From assembly GCA_027923505.1 (NCBI GenBank), contig BROI01000018.1:186001-250000 (forward strand): DNA of 64,000 nucleotides, in the 5' to 3' direction. Both the position numbers and the translations under genes were made by a program. The stretch's first letter is position 1. Every line of letters begins with the position of its first letter. Shown piece after piece: positions 11,101-20,663 of the stretch. This stretch comes from Mayamaea pseudoterrestris. Its lineage: Eukaryota; Bacillariophyta; Bacillariophyceae; Sellaphorales; Sellaphoraceae. Under the pieces are notes generated by a model. The model made no database searches, was not told the DNA's origin, and saw only the letters and a program-made list of their open reading frames with translations.

Positions 11101-11414
11101 ACTGTCTCCTGCCTCACTATCATGCTCATGAGGTAAATACCGGAGATTTTGCTCGGTTGCTTTTGCTCATTAAGGCGACGGTTAAGGAAGTATCCATGGC
11201 CCAAACAAAGGGATGTAATTTTATGGACGTCGACAACATGTTGCAGCAAATTGTTGGTCGTCTAGACGACAATACCAAGCGAAACAAGCGTCAAGACGTT
11301 TACGATTTAAAAACGGCTAAGGGACGTAGGCGTGCGCGATCACCAAAAATTAAGACGCCGGCAGCAAAATTGCTGAGTCCACCTGCAAAAATCCTCAGGA
11401 GTTCAAAGTTGTAA
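8121..11414 (+). CDS. Pentatricopeptide-repeat protein, organellar RNA-binding candidate
   Basis: 1097-aa intronless protein. The N-terminus is Arg/Ser-rich and nearly free of acidic residues for about 50 residues, like a mitochondrial presequence. An acidic low-complexity stretch follows (about 90-115). Residues roughly 146-226 resemble a degenerate double-stranded-RNA-binding fold ending in a KKNTAIHAAAARVL helix. PPR-like helical pairs lie around 450-520 and 630-740, the clearest being the unit with WIEFMREQGVQPDIVTYEAL. PPR proteins bind organellar transcripts for processing or translation. The C-terminus ends in SKL, which matches a peroxisomal PTS1 and conflicts with the N-terminal prediction. 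The ATG at 8121 is chosen; the frame upstream opens only with TTG. PPR family good, dsRBD-like part tentative. Confidence 0.75.
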   Translation: MSSLARTYQHGRRRLLSHLVQQAKPQNIAKRRFRSITSAVGATGYRRKSDGRSHIPTLLRFVSTTDGDIDESLPLQERHTSERHSRAPLAAIYDDEDGEDDHIPFEDESDDDEDENESQPQIVAEGMFDISKTSALNELNNYYTNEYGISSVSAHFRTEFINYQWVATFCCPETGVEYSQGSLRSDEQGAAVEISSIDGSYVHGPPAYRKKNTAIHAAAARVLDIIQYEKLHITEPRLCKEDPALFQKPRLSMQEVHEEEDEANEDGAETKRDNKKQLVSPSPTPAVEQPLELTLPINRIDHDGRLDQILEDVIDDDDDDYSVADIPTPSADSAPSMRLLHAFSSGQHHAQKPTAATNFDSHRMPIAMPIQRLKMAMNIAKSWVQAHSRLADEVAYNPHRMHLPMLPSTKTHLIGKTILEGLAEANQSITIPGLRGCEHSARRVLNIMWKHGDIEPDADAYKCLLHCLEGSSPKAIAEKAESIVLSMRDGQPWSGRVLPKPTTEVINALIQLWAQVGGITGRYENVDPAFEPNRESFLSILSSCCYTPTVPGEVGGLDIAFATECIRRMRELSESNPEDLSLVPDIEVYNAPLRWTGGSRTRQIRPYTRCLPWDKLFVGEDGMRPFDCDDSAVVAAQAVESWIEFMREQGVQPDIVTYEALMQAWLRTDTRIGLDRAQRIAEDLLEPGLYDVSPSLQTFRPLTRSWVFSKENDSTDKIRLLLDRLEGLTTEHPELRPDARLMLTLVSAYRKQLWSNIAKKAPVEDLLEIADKCTLILNALHDRLSTAIVEGEAPDDFLEIFHFYEVEQIWQSVAEICAQGLLTSGSREFFQYALKEWIRVLNMHDDLMQTLMRVESPGGIDLRGRREYSYQLKHLLAQSGTLYSSFMSGMKNIFDLRKRRSTSDEILNILPGQLPLFERIVRRSGEMEIAASHDTELKRDRLGFFDYDTDYGIDPTALAGTGIVEYGDYFPGYKPRPIYSDANVRNVLLRQMLDCLLPHYHAHEVNTGDFARLLLLIKATVKEVSMAQTKGCNFMDVDNMLQQIVGRLDDNTKRNKRQDVYDLKTAKGRRRARSPKIKTPAAKLLSPPAKILRSSKL

Positions 11415-11841
11415 AATCAGTTGCCTAGCAAAAATACTTATAATCCTCGTCTATATCATGTACGTATAGAATGAAAAGATATCGCTTTGCTTAGAAATAG
11501 GTGGAGGTGTTGAAATGCAGGCAGTTAACAGGCATCCAATAATGCTGTACAAACGGCAACTCGATCATTCCAGCACCTCAAATGCTGGGTGACAGGGTGT
11601 TCCTCCCATGCTGCCTTAAACTAGCAGCTACAGATAACTCTGCGACAGTTGTTCAGCAGGAGCTACACCTGCAGATTCGCTGGCAGTGAATGAAGTGATT
11701 GTCGAACTACCGGTAGCTAATCGCATTGAGTACCGCTACGACTTTGACACGTGGAAGTGCACGACAGCCAGCGAATCCCTTGCGGTACGCTTTCGTTTCA
11801 CTTTTCGAATAGAAGTTGGAGATACTGTGCAAGAACTAATT
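11415..11841. other. Intergenic before STI1
   Basis: 427 bp holding the PPR gene's 3' end and the STI1 promoter. As STI1 is usually heat-induced I looked for heat-shock elements and saw TTC/GAA clusters near 11800-11820, but no clean three-block element. Confidence 0.6.
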
Positions 11842-13757
11842 ATGAGTGCCGAGGAAGTGAGTAATTGTTGGCTTCATACATTAATGATACGTTATGTTTG
11901 ATACAGAGCTGTACATCGAACCGAAACTAATGTGGCAAAGCGAGTGTCGCATCTTCTTTTCTCACTCGTTCGCTTGATTTGCACAGTTCAAAGACAAGGG
12001 AAATGCTGCGCTCAAAGCTGGAAACATATCTGAAGCAATTGAATGTTACACAAAGGCTATCAACTTGGATGGCGCCAATCACGTGTATTTCAGCAACCGC
12101 TCAGCCGCTTATTTGCAAAAGGGCGACGCCAACAACGCCCTGGAAGATGCGAACTCTTGCATCGGACTAGCCGGAGATACCTTTTCCAAAGGTTACTCGC
12201 GCAAAGGAGCAGCCCTCCATGCGCTAAAGCGCTATAATGATGCGATTTCTGCTTACGAGGAAGGCATTCGCAAGCACCCGAATGATGCGGCGCTGAAGAA
12301 GGGTCTCGATGAGGTTAAGCGTGACAAGGATGGACCACCGGCTGGCATGGGTGGAGGCCTACGGGACAGTCTTTTTGGTCCAAATATGATGGCACAAATG
12401 GCAATGGATCCGAAATTGCGCCCCTTTTTGAACGATGCGGATGTCATGGCAAAGATTAAGCTTTGCCAGCAAGATCCAAACAATATTGGTTTATTCTTGC
12501 AGGATCCAAAGTTTATGAAGCTTTTCGAAGCCATGCTTGGAGGCAAGCTTGGTAAACCAGGTGCAGATGATGATGCGGAGGACGAGGAGATGCAATATCG
12601 AGCTTCGCCCAAACCTTCTGAACCGAAGCGTCAAGACCCACAGCCGATGGAGACGTCGGATTTGACACCGGAAGAGCGCAAGCTCAAGGAAGACAAAAAG
12701 GCGGCTTTGCAAAAGAAAGAAGAAGGCAACAATTTTTACAAGCTCAAGAAGTACGAGGATGCCATTGGCTGCTACGACGCCGCGATTGCTCTTGATCCTA
12801 CGAACATGACATTTCTAAACAACAAGGCAGCCGTCTACATGACTCAGAAGAAGTACCAAGAGTGCATTGACGAATGTCTAAAGGCGGTTGCAATTGGAAA
12901 GGAAAATCGTGCATCTTTCGAAGATCGCGCAAAAGCCTTGACTCGCGTCGCTAAGGCGTACCAGAAGCTAGGCGACTTGGGGCAAGCCGTGGAGTATTGC
13001 AAGCAGGCGCAGCTGGAGCATTTTGACAAGGAGACGCAGCGTCTTTTGAAGACCTTGGAACTCGAGAAGCGCAAGTCGGATACGCTGGCATATCATGACG
13101 ATGCGAAGGCGGAGGAAGCGAAGCAACGTGGCAATGAATTGTTTCGTGAAGGCAAATACGGCGAGGCAGTTCATGAGTACGAAGAAGCTGTTAAACGGGC
13201 ACCCAGAAACGCCGCAATTCGTAACAATCTGGCTGCTGCGCTCACTAAAGTGTCGGATTTCGTTGGAGCGAAGAAGCAGGTCGAGACTGCCCTTGAGATT
13301 GACCCGAAATATGTCAAGGCGTGGGCCCGAAAAGGAGGTAAGTTCTATCATATTCATGCGCTAATGTACTATCATTTTAAAATGATGATGCTCATGCGTT
13401 TTTCCGTTTGGCACAGACATTGAGGTGTTCATGAAAGAATACTACAAGGCGAAGGAGTCATATCAGATGGGACTTGAGCTGGACAACGACAATGCCGCAT
13501 GCAAGGAAGGCATGCGCAAGGTTGTTGAAAAGCTTTCTTGGGGTCGCCACAACATGAGCGATGAGGAGAAGAAAGAACAAGCAGCCCATGCCATGGCTGA
13601 TCCAGCGATTCAGAGCATCCTTACTGACCCAGTGATTCAGCAAGTGCTTCGCGACTTCCAGGAGAATCCTAACGCCGCCCAGGAAGCAATGCGCAACGCC
13701 GGCGTACGACAGAAGATCCAGACCTTGATTGAATCTGGTATTATTGAAACTGCCTAA
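11842..13757 (+). CDS. STI1: Hsp70-Hsp90 organising co-chaperone STI1/HOP
   Basis: Cytosolic adaptor that bridges Hsp70 and Hsp90 by its TPR domains. 568 aa in three exons: 11842-11856 (only MSAEE), 11987-13337 and 13417-13757. Introns are GT-AG and keep frame. Order of domains: TPR1 (about 5-110, FKDKGNAALKAGN at its start), DP1/STI1 motif (about 130-185, with NDADVMAKIKLCQQDP), TPR2A (about 225-345), TPR2B (about 365-480, KQRGNELFREGKYGEAV), and DP2 at the C-terminus (ADPAIQSILTDPVIQQVL, ending GIIETA). Length and architecture match full-length HOP. The 15-bp first exon is short but gives the usual small N-terminal extension before the first TPR helix. Identification very firm; the exact start is the weakest point. 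Confidence 0.96.
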
Positions 13758-14340
13758 TTTAGCAACTGATGTGAAAGTTCTAAGCAATGCCCATATGACT
13801 ACTTGTAACTCAACTGTACTTCCCGCTTCACTAGTAATGAAAAGCATTGATCATAGATGCCACGACAATTAGCGTGGAGGAGAGAGATTCATCACACGTT
13901 TCTACATTATTTAAGAACGTAGGCTGCTGTTGTCCCACTACAGTCACTTACTTGGAAGCACTTCGTATATTATCCGGCCCGAGCGTGCTCAACTGCTGAA
14001 TGAATGAGCAGAAAGCCGCCAAAAAGAGGCAGCTACATGTTTGTACACGCCTGGATAAGCAATAACATTTCCTATACGTATGGTCAGCGAATACAGTCCA
14101 GCATGTAAACAATCAGTGGGTAGCTAGCTTGTCAGAGCACATGCACCTTTTAGTTGACGTCTGTCTGCCGACAGGTTTTGGTCGTGGGAGCCATCGAATC
14201 TCGTTGATCGAACGAAGCCATCAAAGTCAGCTGCCGGCTGCAGCAGCACCGCCAATAGATCTTTCCACTTCGCCGCCATTCGTGCCGGATCGGAGATATT
14301 AGCAGTAGAGATCATAGATTGTCGTGTCGTACGTTTCATC
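13758..14340. other. Intergenic before sulfite reductase
   Basis: 583 bp between the STI1 stop and the sulfite reductase start. It has no convincing ORF, repeat or RNA gene. It should hold the STI1 3' end and the promoter of the next gene. Confidence 0.6.
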
Positions 14341-16432
14341 ATGGTCAAGTCTGTATCAGTCGCCTCGCTGCTCTGCATAAGCGGCTGCGGAGCCTTTCAG
14401 GCATTGCCGGCTCACGTTCGCCCGCGTACCTCGGCGCTTCACATGGTGCTGGAGAAGCCGCCCTTGACCAAGGAGATTAGCAAGCTGGAGACGCTTAAAA
14501 TCGAATCTGATTACTTGATCCATCCGTTAAGAGAGGTAAGACTTGATTTCTTGTCTCCGAGTGAGAGAGATGGTGTGTTTCGAAGTGATTAAGTTTATTC
14601 TTTCCCCGTCATACCGATACATGACGAAGACTAGAAAGGCCCGGTCCCTTTGCCAGTGGACTATTGTGGTGAACTATGATCGAATCAGTCTAAAGTTTTT
14701 AGTACGCACATGATGTTATTGTCAGCGACTTACACTTCTTGCTTTACAACCATAGGAACTCGTTACAGAGACCCGAGGTGTATCAAAGGATGCCTACCAA
14801 ATACTTAAATACCACGGCTCGTACCAACAGACAAACAGAGAGATCAAGAGCAAGGAAAAGGATTATCAGTTCATGCTTCGCCTCAAGCAACCTGCAGGGG
14901 AATTGCCTCCCGAGCTATTCAAGCTTCTCGACGACCTAAGCAAGACCTGCGGTCAAGGCGACCTTCGAGCCACGACTCGACAGTGCTTTCAAATGCACGG
15001 CATCTTAAAGGGGAACTTGAAGCATGTCATTTCCAGCATTATGAACGTTGGATCGTCTACTGTAGGAGCCTGCGGTGACGTGAATCGCAACGTCATGTGC
15101 ACGCCTGCTCCCTTTCAGACTAACCAAGCCTACAAGGAGGCCCGACAATGGAGCAAGGTATTTGCCCATTTGTTCCGTCCTTTGTCTCCAGCCTTTTCCG
15201 AGATTTGGCTAGACGGCGAAAAGGCTGCCACGATCGAAACCTGGGCCAAGGAAGTGGAGGCGTACAATGTCGACGAAGCCATGCTGAAGGATTCTGGCCG
15301 AGGCATTATCTTGAATGACAACAAGGTTGAACCCATTTACGGCGATCGATATTTGCCCCGCAAGTTCAAGATTGGAGTGACAGTGCCAGGTGACAATTCT
15401 CTCGATATCTACACGAATGATATTGGTGTGGTTGTCATTATGAACGATAATGATGAGCTGGAAGGCTTCAACATTATGGTCGGCGGTGGCATGGGCCGAA
15501 CGCACAACAAGGAAAACACGTTTGCACGAGCGGCCGATCATTTGGGTTTTGTACCAAAGGATGATGCTATGGAACTCATGAAGAGTATTGTGGCGGCGCA
15601 GCGTGACCATGGCAATCGCGACGTTCGAGCAAATGCGCGAATGAAGTACCTTGTACACACTCTTGGCATTGACAACTTCCGAAAGCTTGTTGAGAGCTAT
15701 TTTGGCAAGGAAATTCAACCATGGAGACCAGTGCCGGAGTGGAAGTACATGGATTGGCTCGGTTGGTGGGAGCAGGGCGATGGCAAGCTCTTTTATGGAC
15801 TGCATGTTGATAATGGCCGCGTCAAGGACGAGGGCAGCTTTCGCCTAAAGTCTGCTTTACGAGCGCTAGTTGACAAGTACAATTTGTCCATGATTATGAG
15901 CCCGACACAATCGATCATCTTACGAGACATTGACCCCAAGGACAAGCAAGATATTGAATCGATCTTTGCCGCACATGGCGTCGCACTGCTTGAACAAGTC
16001 GATCCCTTAAATCGTCTTGCCATGGCCTGCCCAGCACTTCCGCTCTGTGGTCTTGCGCAAACGGAAGCCGAGCGCATCGCTCCTGCATATTTGCAGCGAA
16101 TTCGCAACATGCTGAACGATCTTGGCATGGAAGGCGAAGAGATACTTATCCGTATGACAGGCTGCCCCAATGGGTGTGCCCGTCCTTACATGGCCGAGCT
16201 TGCCTTTGTTGGTGACGGACCCAAGAACTATCAACTTTGGCTCGGTGGTAGCCCCGTCTTGACTCGTACTGCTTATCCATTTCTATCGAAGATGAAGGCG
16301 GACGATTTGGAGACGACTGTCGGTCCCATACTAAAAATGTGGTCTGAGCAGCGACAACAGTTTGAAGCTTTTGGTGACTTTTGCTTTCGAGTGGGTGCCG
16401 AAGCCATCGAATCATACACTGGCAAGGCATGA
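14341..16432 (+). CDS. SIR: Plastid ferredoxin-type sulfite reductase
   Basis: Reduces sulfite to sulfide with six electrons in plastid sulfate assimilation, using siroheme and a 4Fe-4S cluster. 623 aa, exons 14341-14535 and 14756-16432, GT-AG intron of 220 bp. The N-terminus is a signal peptide with the GAFQ plastid motif. The body matches plant-type SiR: LRATTRQCFQMHGILK, GACGDVNRNV, FLPRKFKIGVTVP-type block, IMVGGGMGRTH, and WWEQGDGKLFYGLHV. Cluster/siroheme cysteines are present as C-x5-C in ACPALPLC and C-x3-C in TGCPNGCARP. These signatures, in particular TTRQ with HGILK and GACGDVNRN, favour sulfite over nitrite reductase. Convergent with the alpha/beta hydrolase, 98 bp away. Very confident. 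Confidence 0.96.
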
Positions 16433-16530
16433 TAGTGCTGGGTCACTGGTGTACGTTTTGTGAGTTAACATAGATTATTAGCTGAAAATTGTATTTTGCA
16501 ATAGCATGGACTGGGTCATTGGTCATGGTA

Positions 16531-17835
16531 TTAGTGAACAGGTAAGAAGTCTGCAGCTAAAGCAGCAATGGCGGCAGCAATGCCTGCAACGCCGACGACA
16601 CCCGCCACTGACGAGGACGCTAGTCCAACTTTATTTTCACTGCTGCTACCGACGACGCGCTCCTGTAAAAACCTCGCAATAGCATCAGCTGTTTCTTGCG
16701 GCTGCTCCAAGTGAGGAACATGTCCACAGTTCTCAATCCATTGCAGAGAAGCATCAGGGATCGTCTCGACGAATTTGTTGGCGAATTCTTTACCGTCGAG
16801 AATTCCATCCTGGCGACCCCAGAGGACAAGAGACGGCGCTTGTTCAAAAGTATCAATCACGTGTTAATGTGTATCCATTTGCAAAGCGTTAACATGTAAG
16901 ACGAGTGTGACATGGCGCACCAACCTGTAGCTCTTACCTTGTATAGTCGGCACCTTGCTGCTTGGACTAAAGCCTCCGCTTTTCATAAAACTAACAAGTG
17001 CATCGTCCCATCCTTCGCGTAAGCAATGGAGCCTACCCACAACGACAGCTTCATCCGTTGCATACTGCTCCTTGTCGAAGTAGCTCATCTGATTGGCCGA
17101 ACTTCGAAGCTGAACGCTCTTCAACACACCAACTCCAAGCTTGGCAATGGGTGCCGGCATCATGGCCATAGGACCGATTCCATCCACAAATCCTTGCGCA
17201 TCCAACAGTATCAAGCCTTGACATGTGTTTGGCCGTGCCGCTGCTGTTTCAATGGCTGCGGCACCGCCGAGACTGGCGCCGGCAATACAAAATGGCGCAT
17301 CCTTAGATATGACAGTGTCAATAAAGCTCGACAAGGCCTCTATTTTGGCTGCCGCCGAGAAGGATGATACACCATCCAGTTGCGTAAATCCCCAACCAAG
17401 CAAGTCGACGGCGTAAGTATCAATTCCTCGTTGCGCCAAAATACTACCCAGCCGTCGGTACTCGAGGCAGGAGCTGTCGAATCCATGTACCAAAATTAAC
17501 GGTGGAGTACTTTTTAATCGCCGCTGTTGTTGTTTGTCTTTGTCATAAGTCACGGATTCGGCCTTCCAATGAACAAAAGAGATTCCAACTTCTCCATCGG
17601 GATGCACATTGGTAGATACTGGAACAGAAATACACTGCATTCGACTTGCCGTGTCGAGGCAGAGAGGCTCGGTAATGGCCGAGACATCTGGATTGACAAA
17701 ACCTGTAGATGTCACAGAAGCTTTTCTAGATTTTGTTACCAGAGCATCACATCCAAGTAATGCTAACAATGGGAACAGAAGAGACCGCCATCGCCGCAGT
17801 AGCAACCCATGCATCAGCTTCGTCGTCTTCGTCAT
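16531..17835 (-). CDS. Alpha/beta hydrolase, secretory or plastid, C-terminal hydrophobic tail
   Basis: Serine hydrolase of unknown substrate, 401 aa in two exons (16938-17835 and 16531-16838). The 99-bp GT-AG intron gives the join VPTIQ-APSLVLWGRQD, the expected strand before the acid residue. Motifs: LVHGFDSSCLEYR (oxyanion region), DLLGWGFTQ, GASLGG with the nucleophile Ser, WGRQDGILD (acid), and NCGHVPHLEQP with the catalytic His. The N-terminus has a hydrophobic signal segment ending near LGCDALV. The last 30 residues are Ala/Val/Gly-rich and could be a tail anchor. Start ATG 17835 puts the signal peptide at the N-terminus; an in-frame ATG at 17886 would add 17 residues. Divergent from the HopJ-like gene, 128 bp away. 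Confidence 0.9.
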
Positions 17836-17963
17836 GGTCGAGATCAATGGATGAACAATCGGAAGCGTGACGAGCGGTGACGTCATCAGATCGGACTTCA
17901 ACTTTGGCGCGAAAAAGTCGTCCGTTTTCTCGAATCACACTGACCTCATTTCCGACTTCAACC

Positions 17964-18710
17964 ATGAGGATGAAGCTTGCCTATCTGCTGGCTGCTACGT
18001 CGGCATCGGCCTTTGTGCCATCCAAGCCTTTTGGTGTCGGAAAATCAACAGCATTGCAGGCTGAGATTCGGCCGCCTTCGGATAAGTCGGAAGGTACATA
18101 CGTTCGGAGCATGAAGCAACATATAGCAGCATTGAGCATTGCCTACCGTCGACGTATCGCTGGGTTTTCTGCACAAAACATGACTAACATAGATTTTTCC
18201 ACATGAACAGTCCTTCGCTTTGGCTGGGATGGATCCACAGCACTTGGAGGAGCAGTTGAGGTTGCCAAACCAGCTCGCATGTTGGAAGACATTCGCGCTA
18301 GTGGAGAAGCCATCCCTGAGGAGTGCGAGCTTTTTAACGCCAATTTGGAAATGGACGGAGACAGTATCATGTTCCAAGACGTCATTGACTTGATTGACAA
18401 ATACTATGAGAGTCAGCTACTCGAATTCAAGAATGGTGACATGCTGAATCGTCAGGGTGAGAATGAAGGTTCAGCAAAGGTTCTGTCATACGCCGCTCTT
18501 GCACAACTCGACAAGGAATCAACTTTAAAACTATGGGGACAGTATTACCGCGAAGTCAAGGCCGACCCAGAAGGTGATAGCCACCAGAATATTCGCAATT
18601 TTATGAAGTATGGATGGGATGGGGTGCCCTTCGAGCTGGGCATTGCACTAACGCCAAAGGCTGTCGGCGAAACGGACTGGGACCCTTTTAGTGAGTCATG
18701 GATTCCTTAA
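17964..18710 (+). CDS. HopJ-family protein with plastid pre-sequence
   Basis: 209 aa in two exons (17964-18093, 18211-18710; GT-AG intron of 117 bp). The N-terminus is a signal peptide ending SASAFVP, the diatom plastid motif. The mature part has the HopJ pattern: a helix followed by IMFQDVIDLIDKYYES, EFKNGDMLNRQGENEGSAK, LWGQYYREVKADPEGDSH, and NIRNFMKYGWDGVPFE. HopJ was named after a type III effector family of plant-associated bacteria, but members are widespread in cyanobacteria-like and algal genomes where they are ordinary housekeeping-like proteins of unknown function. Nothing here suggests virulence. A GTGAGT near 18690 could be a second donor, which would alter the last residues. Ends only 25 bp from the convergent CvfB-like gene. 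Confidence 0.82.
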
Positions 18711-18735
18711 ATTGTTCATTGAAAATAACATTATA

Positions 18736-19437
18736 TTATTCAATAATGGAGACCGAGTACTTGTCTACTTGTACCAGTCGCTGCTTGTACAAGCTGCTGA
18801 GAGCGCGCTTGAAGCTTTTCTTGGATACGCCCGGAAAGAGTGCTTCTATTTCTTGAGGATCGCTTTTGTCTCCTACTTGCAGCGTCTTTCTCTCTTGCAG
18901 TAACGTCATAATTTGTTGACCAATGAGGTCGGCCTTGGCTTCGCCGCCATAGGCTCGTAGACTCACATCGATCTTTCCAGTCTCGCGAACACGTTCTACA
19001 TACGCAGGCAAGATTTCGCCTCGAACAACGTCAATGTTTCCTCTTGCTTGTCGAAAGTACTCAATTTCTCGCTGCAAAACTAGTCCACTACCCAAAGCTG
19101 GAGCATCCTCGGGAATCAAATCGTTTTCCTCGTGGGAGGAGGCCAGTACGTCAACCGACGCTCCAAGCGGTCCGAACGAGAGAATTTCAACTTGTATCTT
19201 GTCGCCGGGATTGAACGAATACAGTGAATTGCTGTTCAGTGAGCCCGCACAGCGTAAACTGGAAGTGCGACTACCGGTAGTTTGAATGCCTTGGATTGAT
19301 GGCAACATTGATGGCATGCTGAACATTCTTGCTCGACTTGACCATGCAGCAGTAGCAAACCGACGGCTAGCTAGGGATGATAAAGCTGCCATAATGATTA
19401 TTCTGGCACTGTACAATATTTCCACTCGTTTCATCAT
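18736..19437 (-). CDS. CvfB-like S1/winged-helix RNA-binding protein, organellar
   Basis: 233 aa, intronless. After an Arg/Ser/Ala-rich N-terminus suited to organelle import come an S1-like OB-fold region (YSFNPGDKIQVEILSFGPLGASVDV, then EILPAYVERVRETGKIDVSLR) and a C-terminal winged-helix-like part (DKSDPQEIEALFPGVSKKSFKRALSSLYKQ). That order and the DKS...SKKxFKxAL pattern match the bacterial CvfB/YitL family, RNA-binding proteins that affect translation. The MM start at 19437/19434 is used; the ATG at 19392 (MAALSSLASRRFAT) gives an even more typical transit peptide. Longer upstream frame to 19704 is probably untranslated. Family call moderately firm; organelle not determined. Confidence 0.7.
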   Translation of the reverse strand: MMKRVEILYSARIIIMAALSSLASRRFATAAWSSRARMFSMPSMLPSIQGIQTTGSRTSSLRCAGSLNSNSLYSFNPGDKIQVEILSFGPLGASVDVLASSHEENDLIPEDAPALGSGLVLQREIEYFRQARGNIDVVRGEILPAYVERVRETGKIDVSLRAYGGEAKADLIGQQIMTLLQERKTLQVGDKSDPQEIEALFPGVSKKSFKRALSSLYKQRLVQVDKYSVSIIE

Positions 19438-19704
19438 GGAGAATGAATGACTCAAAAGCAATGGATCGTTGTATGGACAATGCGGCGTCCAAGGGGCGGC
19501 GTCGACGAATGCACGACGGATCTTGGTGTCGCAGCAATACCGGATCACACTAAACGCGTACGAGTTGGCAACTTGGTGGGATCTACCGGTACTGGAGTAT
19601 AAACAATCAACTGTAATTGCAATCCGGCACGACAAAGCGGACAAAGACTTGCCATCTAACAAAATAATGGTTACGAGTATAATTATAGCGCGATAACGTT
19701 GCAC

Positions 19705-20663
19705 TTAAACTTGCCCACAGCCTACGATTTTGACTTCAACTTTAGGCCTTCCGTTCTCGGACCCCTTGGCTTCAATCTTGCGTACGACTTCCATTCCCTT
19801 TGTTACTTTTCCAAACACAACATGCTTCCCGTTGAGCCATGGCGTATCGCCCACTGTCAAGAAAAACTGCGAGCCGTTGGTATTGGGGCCCTTTTTGGTT
19901 GCGAATAAGATTGGTGCATGGGTAAGTCAAGGTTCCGCCGCATAACTGCTCATCGTACATAATTCAGCTCCAGAACTTACAGCATTCGCCATCGACAGAG
20001 TTCCTGGTCCACCATGGGCAATGTCAAAGTTTTCGTCTTCAAAGCGAGCGCCATAAATCTAAGTTGGAGCAAACAGGTGTGATTGTGTCAGAATTCTCAG
20101 TACCCTACAGTCTCATCGCAGATACCAACCGTACGCATAATCGCGTTTCATTTTGGACACTGGCCGCATGTCTTGCTCTTACCGATTTACCGCCAGTGCC
20201 GTTGAAACTGGTCATGTCTCCGCCTTGACTGTCGCAATTCGAAAGTGAGTTCGGTCAGAGTCATGACACACATAACTTCACAGCAACAGGCGACATCACG
20301 ATTGTAAGCTTCTTACATCATAAAGCCAGGAATAATTCGATGAAAAATTGAGTCCTTAAATCCAAATCCTTTGGATCCCAAACAAAGCTGCTTGAAATTC
20401 TCCACAGTTTTTGGCACTATCGAACCGTAGAGGCCCATTTCTACTCGCCCTGCCGTAAAACCATCGATAGCAATATCGAAATATACAGTTTCCGTTATCG
20501 GAGCGTCCTTTTTGCCAAAGAAACCTTGCAAGATGCCTCCAATTTGGAGCGGCTCGGTCGTGAATGCTCGCGTAGTTTGTCGCGTCAGTGCTGGCCTTGG
20601 GCTAAAGCCGAGAGCTAGACCGAGCAGTGCGAGAATGTTTACAATCTTCATTGACGTCTTCAT
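19705..20663 (-). CDS. Cyclophilin-type peptidyl-prolyl isomerase, plastid-targeted
   Basis: Catalyses cis-trans isomerisation of prolyl bonds and assists folding. 218 aa in four exons: 20317-20663, 20183-20228, 19981-20058 and 19705-19890, all GT-AG and in frame. The N-terminus has a signal peptide ending ALGFSPRP, a Gly-Phe plastid motif. The core is standard cyclophilin: [45 protein letters not shown] (Arg, Phe and Gln of the active site), [43 protein letters not shown] split below into its usual blocks, and a C-terminal [10 protein letters not shown]. The Cys of the common FMCQGGD is Ile here. Very confident of the family; lumen versus stroma is not resolved. Confidence 0.95.

Noticed and set aside
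14341-16432. Ferredoxin-nitrite reductase
   Set aside because: Nitrite and sulfite reductases share the siroheme/4Fe-4S motifs, but the TTRQ/HGILK and GACGDVNRN blocks and overall order match sulfite reductase.
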